A DNA stretch of 64,000 nucleotides from Apteryx mantelli (lineage: Eukaryota > Chordata > Aves > Apterygiformes > Apterygidae), in the NCBI RefSeq assembly GCF_036417845.1, contig NC_089978.1, positions 134,906,288-134,970,287 of the forward strand, read 5' to 3'. The notes under the pieces were generated by a model. That model had not been told where the DNA came from. It searched no databases and saw only the letters and a program-made list of their open reading frames with translations. Each line of letters starts with the position of its first letter. The first letter of the stretch is position 1. Position numbers and translations under genes: made by a program. Shown here in pieces: positions 1 to 12,358 of the stretch.

Positions 1-450
1 ATAAGGGGTACAAGGTGAGGGAGATGGAGGGAGTAACAGTGAGGAGATACAGATTGTCGAAGGTCAGAAGGAATCTGGAAGCAGGTGTGTTACAAGCACA
101 GGCTAAGTCACATGGGTAACCAGAGAGATGCTCTGATTGTTGAGAAGGGATTTCAGCAGTTTGTTGGAATTTAAACTTGTGGAAGTCAGGGAGGCTAGGG
201 CTGGTGGGAAGGGTTTGGAAGGGTTGGTTTTGTAAGGGATGCAGGCTGGGAGGAGGGTTTCAGCTGTGTGAGACAGTTGGGATGGTGGATGTGACAGGGT
301 CTGAATAACAGTGCAGAGGTCACTTACTTGATGTGCATCTGACACTGGAGTCTGAAATAGCTGGAGCTATGGGGATTATACTTGTGCAAAGACAGCATGG
401 GAATATCAACCTGATGCTAATTTCTGCTCTGGCCAATTTGTTTTACTCAG
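1..450 (+). other. PTMS: PTMS intron (window starts inside the gene)
   Basis: This stretch lies upstream of the first recognisable PTMS exon and ends in a pyrimidine-rich acceptor (ttttactcag, 441-450). I see no exon-like acidic or lysine-rich coding segment in it, so the N-terminal PTMS exons lie outside the window. An antisense ORF here has no recognisable content. Confidence 0.6.
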
Positions 451-532
451 GATGAGGAAAATGGAGCCGAAGAGGATGAGGAAGAGAATCCTGATGATGT
501 GGATGAAGATGAAGGTGGTGATGAGGATGAAG
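451..532 (+). CDS. PTMS: PTMS acidic exon
   Basis: Begins after acceptor ttttactcag and ends before donor gtggga, leaving one nucleotide of a split codon. It encodes DEENGAEEDEEEN followed by an Asp/Glu/Gly run. Reading on into the intron gives unrelated residues and a stop, which supports the donor. Mammalian parathymosin is almost pure Glu here; this version mixes in Asp, Gly, Asn and Pro. Confidence 0.88.
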
Positions 533-1404
533 GTGGGAATGATCAGCTTGGGGGAAATGGGAGGAATCAGACTGTGGGAGTATGAAAGATCATAGAGACG
601 AAGTCCTCCTCCGAGCCCTCTTACTGAGATTAGATTTGCCTAAAAGCTGCCTCAATTAACTTGTGATTTCCTCTTTTGTTTGTGCTTAGATGGAGATGAG
701 AATGGGCAAGAGCAGGATGGACATGCAGAAAAACGATCTGCAGAGGAAGAAGAGGTGCGTGATAGTCTGGGGGTAATGACAGTGAGAAGGAACTAGGCTA
801 CCTGTTGTGACTTGAAATCCATGTGGATGCCATTGCTGAGCATCTCAAATCAGCCTCAGGTCTCATTGCTGCTTCACTGGGTCAAGAAATCTGATGTGGC
901 AAGGGGATAACAAAACCTCATAGACCCTTTGTGGAACTGATCCAGGTCCTTCCCCCCGGCAGTCAAGGTGCTTTAAATTGTGTTGGGTGATGATCCCTCA
1001 AAGAACAGTGATTTCCATGCTTCAGGTCAGAAGCTGGATGCCAAATGGACTTTTAAGGTTGATCTCGGGGTCTGTCTGAGGTGGTGTGAGTCTGGGCTTA
1101 TATATCTGCTGAAAGTAACACAGCAGGTATCCCTACAAGTGGAGCTGTGCACATCTTAACCATTACCATTAACAGAACAGCTGAGTGTCAGGCACTCAAA
1201 GATGCTGTAAAGAAGAGTGGATTTAGGGTAGGCCAAACAAATATTTCCATGTGGAGGAAAGAGCAGCAGTAAGAATCTCATGGAGAAAATATGTGCCTTG
1301 GTGTGGTGATTGCTTGATGGTAACACCTTTTTCCTTCTCTTTCTCCTATATAGGATGAAGTGGATCCAAAGAGACAGAAGACAGAAAACGGATCTTCAGC
1401 TTGA
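451..1404 (+). CDS. PTMS: Parathymosin, 3' coding part (three exons)
   Basis: Coding exons are 451-532, 690-754 and 1354-1404. They join in frame (phase 1, then phase 0) into 65 residues and a stop. The first two exons encode a Glu/Asp/Gly/Asn-rich acidic stretch. The second then reads EKRSAEEEE and the third DEVDPKRQKTENGSSA. The DPKRQKTENG tail is the parathymosin C terminus with its nuclear localisation signal; prothymosin alpha ends differently (KKQKTDEDD). Parathymosin is a small, disordered, acidic nuclear protein related to prothymosin alpha that binds linker histone and zinc. The N-terminal exons lie outside the window. PTMS immediately upstream of LAG3 on the same strand matches mammalian order. 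Identification is firm; exon edges were set by GT-AG sites and frame. Confidence 0.93.
690..754 (+). CDS. PTMS: PTMS exon with KR(S)AEEEE motif
   Basis: 65 nt between acceptor tgtgcttag and donor gtgcgt. It completes the split codon and adds 21 codons: GDENGQEQDGHAEKRSAEEEE minus the codon shared with the previous exon. KRSAEEE matches the KRAAEEE seen in mammalian parathymosin. Confidence 0.9.
1354..1404 (+). CDS. PTMS: PTMS last coding exon
   Basis: Starts after acceptor ctatatag and encodes DEVDPKRQKTENGSSA then TGA at 1402-1404. This is the near-invariant parathymosin C terminus with the bipartite nuclear localisation signal. Confidence 0.95.
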   Translation, partial: DEVDPKRQKTENGSSA

Positions 1405-2310
1405 GTCCTCCCTTCCCATCTTTTCTATTCCGTCCATCTCTCCTCCTCCATTCCAGCCCATGCTTGCACTGTCCATTAGCCTCTGGCTTCACACAGTCTC
1501 AGATTAGGAAAGATTAGAAATGCTCTCAGACAGGGAAGACAGCAGTTTCCTTCCCACCTGAAGATCTAGCCCATCTACAACATTCCCCAGCTGAAATTAT
1601 TCCAGTCTCTCACATCCTTTCAACTGTGCCCCACTTACAAATGATCCTTTTCCCTCAAGAATCTCATCTTTTCCTGTCTCCCAGTAAGTAACCTTACCAG
1701 GCCCATATGCCTAACCCTTCACATGGCAAACATGTCTCATTCTTTTTCACTTGCCCTCTCTTTTCACGAATATGATTGAGATTCTTACTGGCTTCTGCTT
1801 CTCAGACCTGCTGTCAAATATCCTCCCTGGATTCAGGAGGCTGTGGGCACAGATCTCATGGTGCATTTTCCAGTCCTAGGCCTCCTATCATCTTCTTTCC
1901 CGTTGAACCCTGAGAGACAAAGAAAAAGAATATTACAAGCAAATAATGTTTCTATTAAACCACACACAGAGACAGAATTTATTTTAACCTTTTTTTTAAG
2001 TTTACATGACAAACAGCAAGCTGGCCCTCGTGAATTTTTTCAGAAGATAAAGGTTGGTTTTATATATGAATTTCATCTGAACTGCATATTTTTTTAATTT
2101 GGAGGCTTTTTAAAAACAAATCAAGAGATAAACAATTGAGGACCAAACTTTGATTTCCATTTTTCCCTTCAGATTCTCTTGTGACCATTTTTTTGTAAAT
2201 TAAAGGCAATACAGCCACAGCATTTTCTATGGCACAAACATCACGAGGATGATAGTTATAAATATATATATTGTTTTCAACTAGCACTGTAAATAAAAGC
2301 ATTTAAAAAT
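1405..2310 (+). other. PTMS: PTMS 3' UTR
   Basis: About 0.9 kb of non-coding sequence runs from the PTMS stop to an AATAAA hexamer at 2292-2297. The first half is C/T-rich and the second half A/T-rich, typical of a 3' UTR. The short ORFs inside have no family signature. The exact cleavage point is inferred. Confidence 0.65.
2292..2297 (+). terminator. PTMS: PTMS poly(A) signal AATAAA
   Basis: AATAAA inside ctgtaaataaaagc. It is the best canonical hexamer downstream of the PTMS stop. Cleavage is expected 10-30 nt further on. Confidence 0.6.
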
Positions 2311-4299
2311 ATTTCAAACAGCTCATGTGGAAAGGTGTGTCTATAAGTCTTAGGTTATGTCTTGATCTGATGAGGAAAAGTCAATTTGCACAAAAACAAT
2401 AGAGTATATGTCGGCCTGACCAGCAGCTGGTGAAAAGAGGAACCTAAGTTTAGTCAAAAAACCTGTGTTAATTATTTGAATTGCCCCTGCATATTGGAGA
2501 CCAGTGTACATGGATTCTGTTCCCTCCCTCTTGCATTGCTCCATCTGCCAGGCATTTACAATGAGGACGTGCCACAAACATGAGATAAAACTCCAGGCTT
2601 ATTGTGAAGCTCTCAAAACCAGACCTCTGCACCAGATGTTAGAGGTTCAGAAAGGGAACCTAATCTGTGACTAGTGGACATAGGCAAGGACTGCTCTAAC
2701 TTTATGCTATTCTGCAGCCTACTTGCTCTAACTCACATCAAGTGTAACCCGTGTAGTATCAGTCATGCAGAACAACAGGAAGGTGTTTTAAGAAGCAAGA
2801 GCTTCAGTTCTTTGTCCCACCAGCTGCCTGGGAGAGATCTGTCAAACATTTGCGTTTTATCTTTGGAGATCTTTGAAGTAGCTATTGGTTTTTCTTCCTT
2901 TTTTAACTTTATTCTGAAAATCAAATAATGAGCTACCAAGACTGGGAGCTGTAAATAAGGTCTTTTTGTCTTAGCATCAGTGGCTTTGTGTCTGTTCAAC
3001 TACAGCAACAGATCAGATACTTGAAGCACAGTTGCTGACCTCTGTAAATGGAAAGTGTCAATCGTTTATTTTTCTCCAAATGACCACCTCTGGCTGAGGC
3101 ATTCTCTGCCCTGCTTTGTGGCTGACCCCAGGGAGCAGAGGGACACAAGCTTGGTGCAAATGGCACAGCTACTGGCAAGCCCCTTCTCACCTACAAACAT
3201 CTCTGGGATGCACATGCCTGCCTGGTGGGTTCTCTCTGCACTGCAGGGTGTGGGTGCACTGCTGCCCCTGGCACCCATTTGCTTGTAGAGTCTCTACTGG
3301 GTCTGGGCCTGTCTCAGCACAGGGGTCACTGCAGTCCTGGTGCTCCTGTCTCAGCCCCTTCGTTTCTTCCCAGCTCAGTCATAGGGAACAGATTTGGGCC
3401 TTTCTCCTCCAGGCAAGGCTGGGTCTGGCTCAGACAGGCTCCTCCAGCTGGGAGGGACATCCCGTCTCCAGCTGGAGCCATGTGTTTGGTGCTGCAGTTG
3501 GTCCTTTGTTGTGAAGCTGTTGCAGCCATTTCCTCTCACTGTTGCCCAGTGTCAGCTGGAGGCCATGTTCACTGTGACCCTGTCCTGCTTCCAGAAAGCT
3601 CTCTTGGCAGTTGGATCACGGCTATTTGGGGTCTCCTCCCAGTGACCAGTATTGCAGGTAGCTGTGCATCAGATTGACTTGAAATGCCTCTCTGTGCTCC
3701 CCCTCGCCTTGGGCACAGTGACAAGTGAGCCAGTTCAATCTGTTTGTATATTTTAACTGCACTTTTGCAATTTTATATTCCTGCTATTGCTCCATTTTCC
3801 CTTGATAGATTTTAGTCTCTGTTCATTTCAAAATATTTTCATACTGGACCGAGTCTTCAGAATTCCCCTGAACTTTCCGCTGGCCAGTCATCTTTTACTG
3901 TGCTGTATTGAAGATAAATCTGTAGAGGATGGTCTAAGTTCTGCAGCGGCTGATTCCAGTTTTCATGCCTCTTCCCCACCATGACTGCAGCGATGCAGCA
4001 GTGCTGGCAATGAGTAGTGAAGTGTGTAATTGCACATGAGGTATGGAGAGATGACTCCATCTCTGCTTTCTGTATGGATACAACAGCAGTACGTCTGGTT
4101 CTATTCATCTGGACATACAGAAGTATGTGAGGGAGCAGATGATATGGCAGCACTAACTGTATGAACAGCCATTCCTCATTCTCTCTGAGGGAAATGCTGT
4201 AGGATGGAGGGAAGTGCTCAAGGGCTGCCAGTTGGGTTCCATGTGTCTCTGTGGAGTCCTTGACTCCAGAGCTTCTACTAGTTCTTCCACCTTATTCCT
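2311..4299. other. Intergenic, nothing recognised
   Basis: Between PTMS and the coding-like antisense stretch. At 3080-3700 it is somewhat G+C-richer with overlapping short ORFs on both strands, but none shows a family motif or splice-supported exon. No repeat family was recognised. Confidence 0.5.
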
Positions 4300-6078
4300 T
4301 TGTCACTATCTATGGATAGGATAGTTGAAAGAAAATCTGCTTTGGTGTTTGATCATCTCAGTGACCTGCAGGATATCATCACTGACTTGAGGTGAGCGTT
4401 AAAGATAACATAATGAGAAACTGCACAGTTTCTTCCCTTTCCTCAGATCTGCAAAGATGCATGCTACATCTGGTGCTATTTTAGCTGCCAAGTCTATCAC
4501 AGCAAGAAGTTGCATAGATTTCCAGGAAAAGTTGAGGATACAGGGCTCTGCACTTCATCTCAAGCCTGCCTATGCGCTTGGTTTGCACAACGCCCATCTT
4601 CTCCAGTGATTCCTCAGCAGTAATGATACCATTCAAGGGCCTTATTCACATTTCTTGACTCTGTGCTAATCCTTCACTTACTTCATTTAATTCCTGCGAC
4701 AATCAGTTAACCTCATCAGCTGGTGGTAGAACTCCCTCAATGCTATCAGTTTTGCCAAAAGTTACACTAGAAATCAGTGCATGCTGGGCTTAAACAGCAA
4801 TAGACTGCGCAGGAGTGTGTACCAGCTGAACTTAACTGTCTTTTCATCAAGTCTTACAACTGGGACAAGTGTGTCTACAGACCAGACCTTAGTTTTCAAT
4901 AAGCCTGCAACAAAGTCCTCTGGTTTCATCTGAGAGAGGCTTTGTGCATTAGGAGGGCTTTCCTAAGTAACTTTCTTGCCCTTATCACAGTATTGTTATA
5001 GCCTTCAAGGAGGTGCTTGGTGTTCATTGTTCCTTCCTTGCTCCCAATGGAACTTATTCCAAGCTTCCAGCAGCTCTAGTCCTGCCAACAGAGCAGTGTC
5101 AAAGATTCCCTCCTTCCTAGTTTTCCTCCAGGGCTGCTTGCTTTAAGAGGATTGTGGAGGTGGCACAGTCACACACTTGCAGGCTCTGCTAGAGTTTCCT
5201 CTAGACTGACAATTTCTGCTTCTGATGGCCCTTTTGTATGGTTTAGAAGAGCAAATAGATGCCAGTGCATGGCAAAGCGGGTAGAGCAGCTTACCAGGTC
5301 TTAGCTGGATTCCTGTCATAGCTCAAAGTGAGTAATTCTCTCCCTGGCAGGGATCAACACACAGCTTCAGGGACAGGTCCTTGCAGGGAAGGGCTGGGGT
5401 GTTTGATGGTCTCTGGCTGTACCCCAGATGATATAGGGCAGGTGCATGTTGTTCAGTGAGATAGCGCCAAGGAGTAATTTCTTGCCCTGAGTCCTGTGAC
5501 ATAGACTGGCTGCATACATGCTATATGGTGTTTGGATTTGGGTGAGGTGTCCCCATAGCCCTAATATTTTTTGACTGTGTTTTTCAGTTCAAAGCACCTG
5601 AAACAATGTGATGGTTGGGCCATGGACCCACTGGAGTGGTGAGCTCATAGCCTGAAGCTGAAGGTCTGTGTTTCATGGTCTGGGGTATAGCAGGAAGCAA
5701 TGCTATGTTTGGATGCAATGTCTGCTGGGATAGTGCTGGAGGACTGTAAGAGAAGCCAAATTGGGGGCAGCCTGGTGCATACCAATTGCCAGGAGTGGTT
5801 CCTGGTGAGCACTGTGCCCTGGGCTGCACCAAGGCTTCCTTGTACCAGGTCAGGACCACAGCCAGGAGCTGGCTGGCAGGGAGGCTGTGAGCAGACAGTG
5901 CCCAGTGCTTGAGGTCCCTCCCTGCTCCTGTTTTAGTGACCATTGCAGGCACAGCGGTATTTTTTCTCTTGAAGAAGAGAGGTCTGGATGTGGTGCTGAG
6001 CTGTAAAGGATAAGCATGAGAGGAGACAGATAATTTCAGTGTTGGCTGAATAAAATCTTTCTTATACATATAAAACAA
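4300..6078 (-). pseudogene. Possible decayed coding remnant, unknown family
   Basis: Read on the - strand, this region gives successive protein-like pieces broken by stops and frame changes. From high to low coordinate: an open 164-codon frame (6078-5584) rich in Pro/Ser/Gln; then around 5230-5050 EAEIVSLEETLAEPASV and DTALLAGLELLEAWNKFHWE; then around 4950-4650 KPEDFVAGLLKTKVWSVDTL and LSQELNEVSEGLAQSQEM. The later pieces look helical or coiled-coil-like, so the order would be Pro-rich then helical. I cannot name a parent gene. It could be a degraded processed pseudogene or retroelement, or chance. No poly(A) tail or flanking duplication was identified. Confidence 0.25.
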
Positions 6079-6183
6079 CAGAGCAACCTGATCTAGCTTT
6101 GGAGTCAGCCCTGCTGTGAGTAGGGAGTTGGACCAGAGACCTCCAGAGGTCCCTTCCCACCTACATGCTTCTGTGAGTCTATG
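6078..6183 (+). mobile_element. CR1 LINE 3'-end fragment
   Basis: Contains the CR1 3' tail pattern: gagcaacctgatctagc, then ggagttggaccagagacctc, then cagaggtcccttcccacct. It ends in a degenerate ttctgtgagtctatga terminal repeat. Only about 105 bp remain, consistent with the usual 5' truncation of CR1. Confidence 0.8.
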
Positions 6184-9100
6184 AAGAACTAGAGGCCTGT
6201 CATGGAAACTCTGAACAAAGTCTGAAGATATTTTGAAGTGCTGAACACAGAAACTTATGCTTTTTGCATCTTGAAGCTGTCACCTCCTCATTTCCACCTT
6301 AGGCAAATGATCCCCTCCTCCCAGCCTCTTTGGTCTTTCACACCAGTTTTAAGTCAATAAATGAAACAAGACTGGTGTAATCAAAACCACTGCACAGGCA
6401 GAATCATGAACCCTCCTTCAGACCTGAAACAAGTGAGCCCTCCAGCCACTTCTGGTCTAGGAGGAAAAACTTTTCTTGCTTTAGTAAAGTCCGTAATTAT
6501 CCTGTTATATTGGCTTAAAAAAAAAAAAAGTGAAAATAAGATTATTTCCCCCCCCCCCACCCCTTCCTCTGGGACTGGGAGCCTTTTTAGGAATCACATT
6601 GCTCTGCCTATTCCCGTATAGGAAACCAAAACAACATGACTTCTCAAATGCCTAAGAAGCCCATGTACTTTTCCCTCCCACCTCTCTCCCTTGTCTCAAG
6701 AGCGGAGTCACAGACAGACACACTCATGGTCAATCCAGTCTGTATGTTTTCTCAGGGAAGAAGTCTGTGTTTACATGTGTGGGCTCAGACTGGGTATATA
6801 TCACAGATTGACAGGACTGGAGCGCTGTGTATCACAGGATCACTTTGGGGTTCATATCCTGGTGAGCTCTTACCATTTTTGCAAAACACAGACAGTCACA
6901 GAGGTGAGGAGTGATCCAAGGTGTTAGTATGCAAGGGTCCCAGACACACAAGATGACTGATGGACCAAGCATGGTACCATCAGGTACAGTTCTACTCTTG
7001 GGGGAGGCATTTGGGGCTAGACACAGAAGAGGTTGCTTCTTATCTCAGACTCTTCAGGAAGAACTGACCCCAGCTGCCAGCTGGAAGTATCTGTGCACAA
7101 CATTGATTCCTTAACTGAGCCTCAGAGAACTGGAACATCAAAGCAGACAAGTTTCATCTTTTTTGTTGTATCTGTGCAAGCAGGTTATGGCAGATGACTA
7201 GATGACTAGTTGCACATCATCCATTAAAGAGGATAGAAGAGCACAAGACCCAAGTATGAGCTGTTGGTGATATCTAGCTGATGTTACTTGTCACTGGGTG
7301 GCTGTAGGAACCGGACATTCTACAGACCTCTGACCTTTCTTATAACAACATTTGTCATTCCTGTTCTCTACCATGTATCTTAAATACTTTGTCTCAAAAA
7401 GTCCAATTCAGAATTTCCAATGTCCTAGTGGGATTCGAGATGATTTCTTCTCTATTTAGTTGCATAATCCACGAAGTGGTGTCATAATGTCACTGGGGTG
7501 TTTGGCCACATGCCCTGCAATGAAGAATCTTGTCTCTAAGTCTGAAAAGTTACTGGAGCTTCATGTGTCCCAGATGGAAGATCCTGAAACTGGTGGAGAT
7601 GGTAGAAGGTAGCAAAAGTAATCAGCTTCCAGAGCTCTGCGGTTAAGTGTGTCTTAACCTTTGACAGCTCAGGTAGACTAATATTTTGGACTTTCCCAGG
7701 TCTTCCTGCAACTCATCCATCAATTAAGGCACTGAAGATGTCAGAAACTTATTTTTGGAAGCTTAGTAACTCAATACAAAAACAAATACAATGATCAGAC
7801 TTTGGAACTAAACACAATTAGGCTACATAATTTGTTAGGAAACTCTTCAAATCCCCTCTAGCTGAAGCATCCTTCTACAGTTCTGTTGCTGAACAGCCAA
7901 ATGATGACACAAAAGAATCTCTGCTGGAGAGCACTTCAGAACATAAACTCAGGTAGCTCTCTGTTAGGCTCATCCATAAGCACACCAGGAAACCTATCTG
8001 CAAAATTATAACTTGTTGCTGTTTTTCTGAGTGAAGGACAGTTTCTTAAATGGTACCTACAAATCTTTTCCTGTGTCAGATCCAAGGTCTTGAAAACAGC
8101 TGAGGTTGTAGGATGTGGGTCCAACAAACATCCTGAGCTTTCAGGACAGTAACATGGTAGACCTGGACCCAGTTTTGAGCTGAGAATTTGCAAGTTTCCC
8201 ACTAGGTAAATTTCAGAGAAGATTCAGTAGAGAAATTTGTGAAAGCTGGCCTCATAATTCAAATGTGCCTGCGATCAATTTTGCTAATAACTAAAGAAAA
8301 TGCAGAATATGTCTGGGGCTGTGCATCCCCTTTCACATATGCAGGAGTAAGCATTCTTGTTAGAGCACTGCTAACAGTGTGCCATGATGACTGTAGATTC
8401 TCTTTGAGAAAGGATCCCATTCCAGAAAGTTTCTCTATGTTTTAAAGGGATTCCAGATCAAGTTGTGGTTCAAGGTCTCCCATCTTTGACAGGATTCCTA
8501 TAGGTGGCCCAGAATTCCCCAGTGCTGCTTTTGCTTTTACTTCAAAGGGTGAAAAACCCACAGATACCCAATGGAAGTCCAGTTTGCAAACAAGGAGGAA
8601 GGCTATTGTCATGGAATTAGGATACAGTGCTGACACCTGCAGTATCCCTCCTGCTATACAGCAGAACATCTCAGTGCATGCTCCATGGTGAAGACTCCAA
8701 GAGGACCTCCAGTAGGACCGAGTTTTTCTGCATTCCCTGGGACAAAAAGGCCAGGTCCCAATCTGTTTTTTCAAGACCTCTACTTGTGCTGAAACAGAAC
8801 ACCACTCCAAGATACCAGGTACCACAACCAAATCTAGCTTAAGTTGATATCTATTCAGCTTGGAGGGTGAACCATATCTTGGTCCTTTCAAATGGATTTA
8901 TTAGAGGGAGAGGAATCAAGAGAGTCCTTTAGGATAGATCTACAGCTTTCCTGCATCATGTGCCACCTGGTGGCACCAAATTTAACATCTGTGTGAATAC
9001 TTGGCTGAAAGACTATGAACAGTAAAGTAACTTGAATTTCTCCATAGCCAAAATTCCCGGCACAGAGCAAACTGTGAGCCACCTCTCAGTGGCTCACAGT

Positions 9101-11689
9101 ATGACTGAGGAACAATGAATGATGACTCTGATCACACTGCCAGTGTTATGAGAGGCCTAACTCAAAATTGGGTGAGAGTTCCCCATAAGGTCAATCAGCA
9201 TTACATTTGTCTTGGCCATTTGTCTATAGAATGACCTGAACACAGAGGCTGCTCTCTGGCTCCCAGAGGAAATGGTTCTTTGCTCAGAGAATCCAAGGCA
9301 AGCCTAGGGGACCTGAAAGGAGATTCCTCCTCCCTTGAATCCACTCCTATTAAATGAGACACCATGTTCCTTTCCTAACATTTGCTCCAAAAAGCTTCTC
9401 TCCTGGCCCAGTACAGCTCTTACAGTATTTTTGCCTAGAACAAGAACAGTTCTGGGTCAGAAAAGGGGATGTTTCATCCAGTGTGTGCTTTCTCAAAAGA
9501 AGAGTCTTTTGGGAGTTGTACCATACTACCAGGTACGTCAGGTGCAGTGTAACCATATCCTTCCCTCATCTGTTTTTCTCATATGCCGTCAGAATAAGGT
9601 TACCTAGAAGGTAAGGCTGAACAGAACTGCTCCTGTTCCTTTGCACAGTTTCAGGAGCCATGAAGAACCTGTGGGAACGTTCTACTAATTCCAAAACTCA
9701 TATCTCATCTTCTGTGGATAGGGCTGGATCCATCCATGCAGGTCCAAAAGTCCCTTCACTAGAAAGGCACATATACACTCATGGAATTTACATCTTCCTA
9801 GCTGTAGCTGATTTTAGACCCTTTCCCAGTAGTGTTCCCTCCCTTATTGGATTCTCTAGGAAGACCACACTTGGGGAGGGTCTTAGAGTTTAACTATCAC
9901 TCATTAGGAAGTGAGGGTCCTGTTTTCCTCATTGTCTACAATTCCAGCTGGGTATCAGCAAAATGTGTTGGATGCCTAACAGCAGAGCCATTATCTGGGA
10001 TCAATGCAACTTTTGGAGAAGTTCTTTTAGGGTTATTAGTTACAGAATTTGCGGGGGGGGGGGGGGAAGGGGGAGGTAAACAAACTTCTGTGTTTCACTG
10101 GCAGGTCCACAAGCTACAGAGTGACTGCCCCACATATCTTAAAATCTTTCAGTGCTGCACTGTCAGCTGGAGTTAGGATACTATCTGGATAACTCACTTC
10201 TCCCAGAGCCATTTGCAGAGCTCAGTCAGCCATTCAGAGTGTAATTCTACATGGCAATAACGGTATTTTAAGAGTTTTCTATCCTCACTACTCCCAGCAT
10301 GGTGTATCATCTACTCAGTTGTGCAAGGGCAACTGCCTTTAGGAACCAAACCATGGAAATCATCTGAGTTAATCCGTATTCCAAATACATTCTCACCTTT
10401 TCTTCTTTTAAACCTAGTGTCTACATTGGTCTTGCTTTCCACCCCATGACAGGTCATTTTATGACAAGTTGTGGCAGGGTAAAGATGTAGCACAGGGGTA
10501 GTAAGTCACCATGACAGTGGAAGAGGAAAGCACAACTTAGAAGAGAATCTCTTAAATCAGTTTCCTCATGTGAGAAGCTCATGGAATCCCACCCTCAAGC
10601 ACCTGGGAAGGTTCCGAGGTCATCTTCAGACCCTTCAATATGGATTCCCCTTTACTTTTAGGAGTTCTCTGTTTTTTATACCTGCCCCAAACATTTGTTT
10701 TTCACAGCTCAGGGCAGGAATTGCTGTTGATCCTTGGGCTTTTCTTGAAAAACTGTTCTTGGCCAGCATTTTGTATGACTGTAACTCCCTTTTTCATTAT
10801 TAAGGCTTCTGGACTACCTTGTCTCATGGATGGACTATTATGTCCATATTTTCCCTCATACATACGCTGATCTGCTGGTCTTACAGTTCAGACAGGGGCA
10901 ACCAGAACCCTAGGGGCTACCAGTCTTTCAGAGTGACTTTTATTTTAAGTAAATAAGCAACACACAAAAGAAAACTAGGATATTAAAAAACATCAGAAAA
11001 GAGAAACCTTTACATCTCTTTCAGGTCTGGAACAAGTGAGCCCTCCAACCACCTGTTGCTAGGGAAAAAACAGAAGGTCCCTCCTAAATTCAGGGGAAAG
11101 TCCCCGCACCTACACACTACCACCACCACCACCACCACCTCAGTTCATTTGATTCCAGGGTCCTTTGCAGGAACCCTTTCCTTCTATTTCCCTGTGAGTT
11201 ATGTCCTTCTGCTCAGCAATCATGCTTCTCCACTATTTCTCAGCCCTACTCTGGTGTTTTCCTGCAGAACAAGAATAGCTGATTTTTTTTTTCTGAGTCT
11301 TAAAAGGGCCCATATGCTCTTTCCACCAGTAAGAAATGTGAATAAGGGAAAAGCCTGGGGAAATATGAATAGGTAGTGCTTTAGTCTCATCATGCTGATC
11401 AACTAACTTGTCTTACTCATTCCTGCAGAGAGCTGAATATCCTAGGGCTCAGCAAGAGGATGCCATCAACCATTTTTCACATCAACAATCTGCAAGTGGT
11501 GAAGAGCCCACCACGAGTGCTTCCCATGATGAAAAGCCTTACTATTAAAACATGCATCTCATTTCCAGTCAGACATTGGCTTTAACTTCCAGACCCTGGT
11601 GGGTGTTACACTCCTTTGCTGGAGTAGGGAACCTGCCACTATTTCACATCTTCTCCTCATGGGGAGAAGATATCAAAGATACATTGTGA
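6184..11689. other. Intergenic, no gene recognised
   Basis: About 5.5 kb of unique-looking sequence with many short overlapping ORFs on both strands and no supported exon. It holds an A13 run (6517-6529), a C11 run (6548-6558), a G14 run (10053-10066) and an ACC trinucleotide tract (11119-11139). A short motif (acaagtgagccctccaRcca) occurs at about 6430 and again at about 11033, hinting at an old dispersed repeat. Confidence 0.45.
11119..11139 (+). repeat. (ACC)n microsatellite
   Basis: Seven consecutive ACC units, intergenic. Confidence 0.9.
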
Positions 11690-12215
11690 ACATAAGAAAA
11701 TAAAAAATGGTTGGTTATACTGGATCAGACCAATTGCCTCTTGAACTTAATGTTCTGTTACACTCCTGGCCAATAAAAGATCCCTAAGGAAAGGAAATGA
11801 GAGACAAGGCATGTATAGTAGCTTTCTGTAAACAAGAGTTAAGGGACATCCTGAGTTGGCAGTCATATCCAGGCCATCATATTTAAAAGCCAGAGAGGAA
11901 TTGATCCTCCACAAATTACTTAATCCCTGTTTGAACCCATGTATAATCCTGGCCTCCACAACATCCTCTGGTGATAATTCTACTGTCTATATGACATCTG
12001 AAATGAATTTCACTTTCACTTGCCATGTGAGTTCATCACTGCTTCTTTTGAATTAGGTAAAATAAATCAAACTCTTTAAGTTCTGTGCAAGATCTCCATG
12101 CCCAAAGTCAGTGTTTTTGTAGCACTCTTCTAAATCCTTTTCCATTTTTTCACATCTTTTTTAAATCATGGACATGTTCCAGTAACTTGTGCTGTAAACA
12201 GAGGTAACACAATAT
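11690..12215 (-). mobile_element. Ancient CR1/L3-like LINE remnant, antisense
   Basis: Contains, in order, the antisense landmarks of an old CR1-type LINE common in sauropsids: gaacataagaaaat, tatactggatcagaccaa, tttgaacccatgtataatc, ggcctccacaacatcctctgg, and further on the aaatccttttccattttt and ggacatgttccagtaact pieces. Divergence is high and there is no open frame. The label rests on remembered repeat consensus; the subfamily is uncertain. Confidence 0.55.
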
Positions 12216-12217
12216 GG

Positions 12218-12358
12218 ATAAAGAAATAAATCCATTTTGATTTACAATTAGTCCTTTCAGTTTAAAAATGCACCATCTCCTTCCCTAGCATATTTTGATC
12301 AAAGCAAACTGATTGTGGATCACCAGATCGGATCACTTTATTCTCCTTAGCAGTATTC
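12218..12358 (+). repeat. 141-bp direct repeat, copy 1
   Basis: Near-identical to 14186-14326, with one difference (C at 12280, T at 14248) and no indel, in direct orientation 1,968 bp apart. It begins ataaagaaataaatcc and ends cttagcagtattc. The flanks do not match. Confidence 0.95.

Noticed and set aside
451-1404. Prothymosin alpha (PTMA) instead of parathymosin
   Set aside because: The C terminus DPKRQKTENGSSA and the LAG3 neighbour match PTMS; PTMA ends in KKQKTDEDD.
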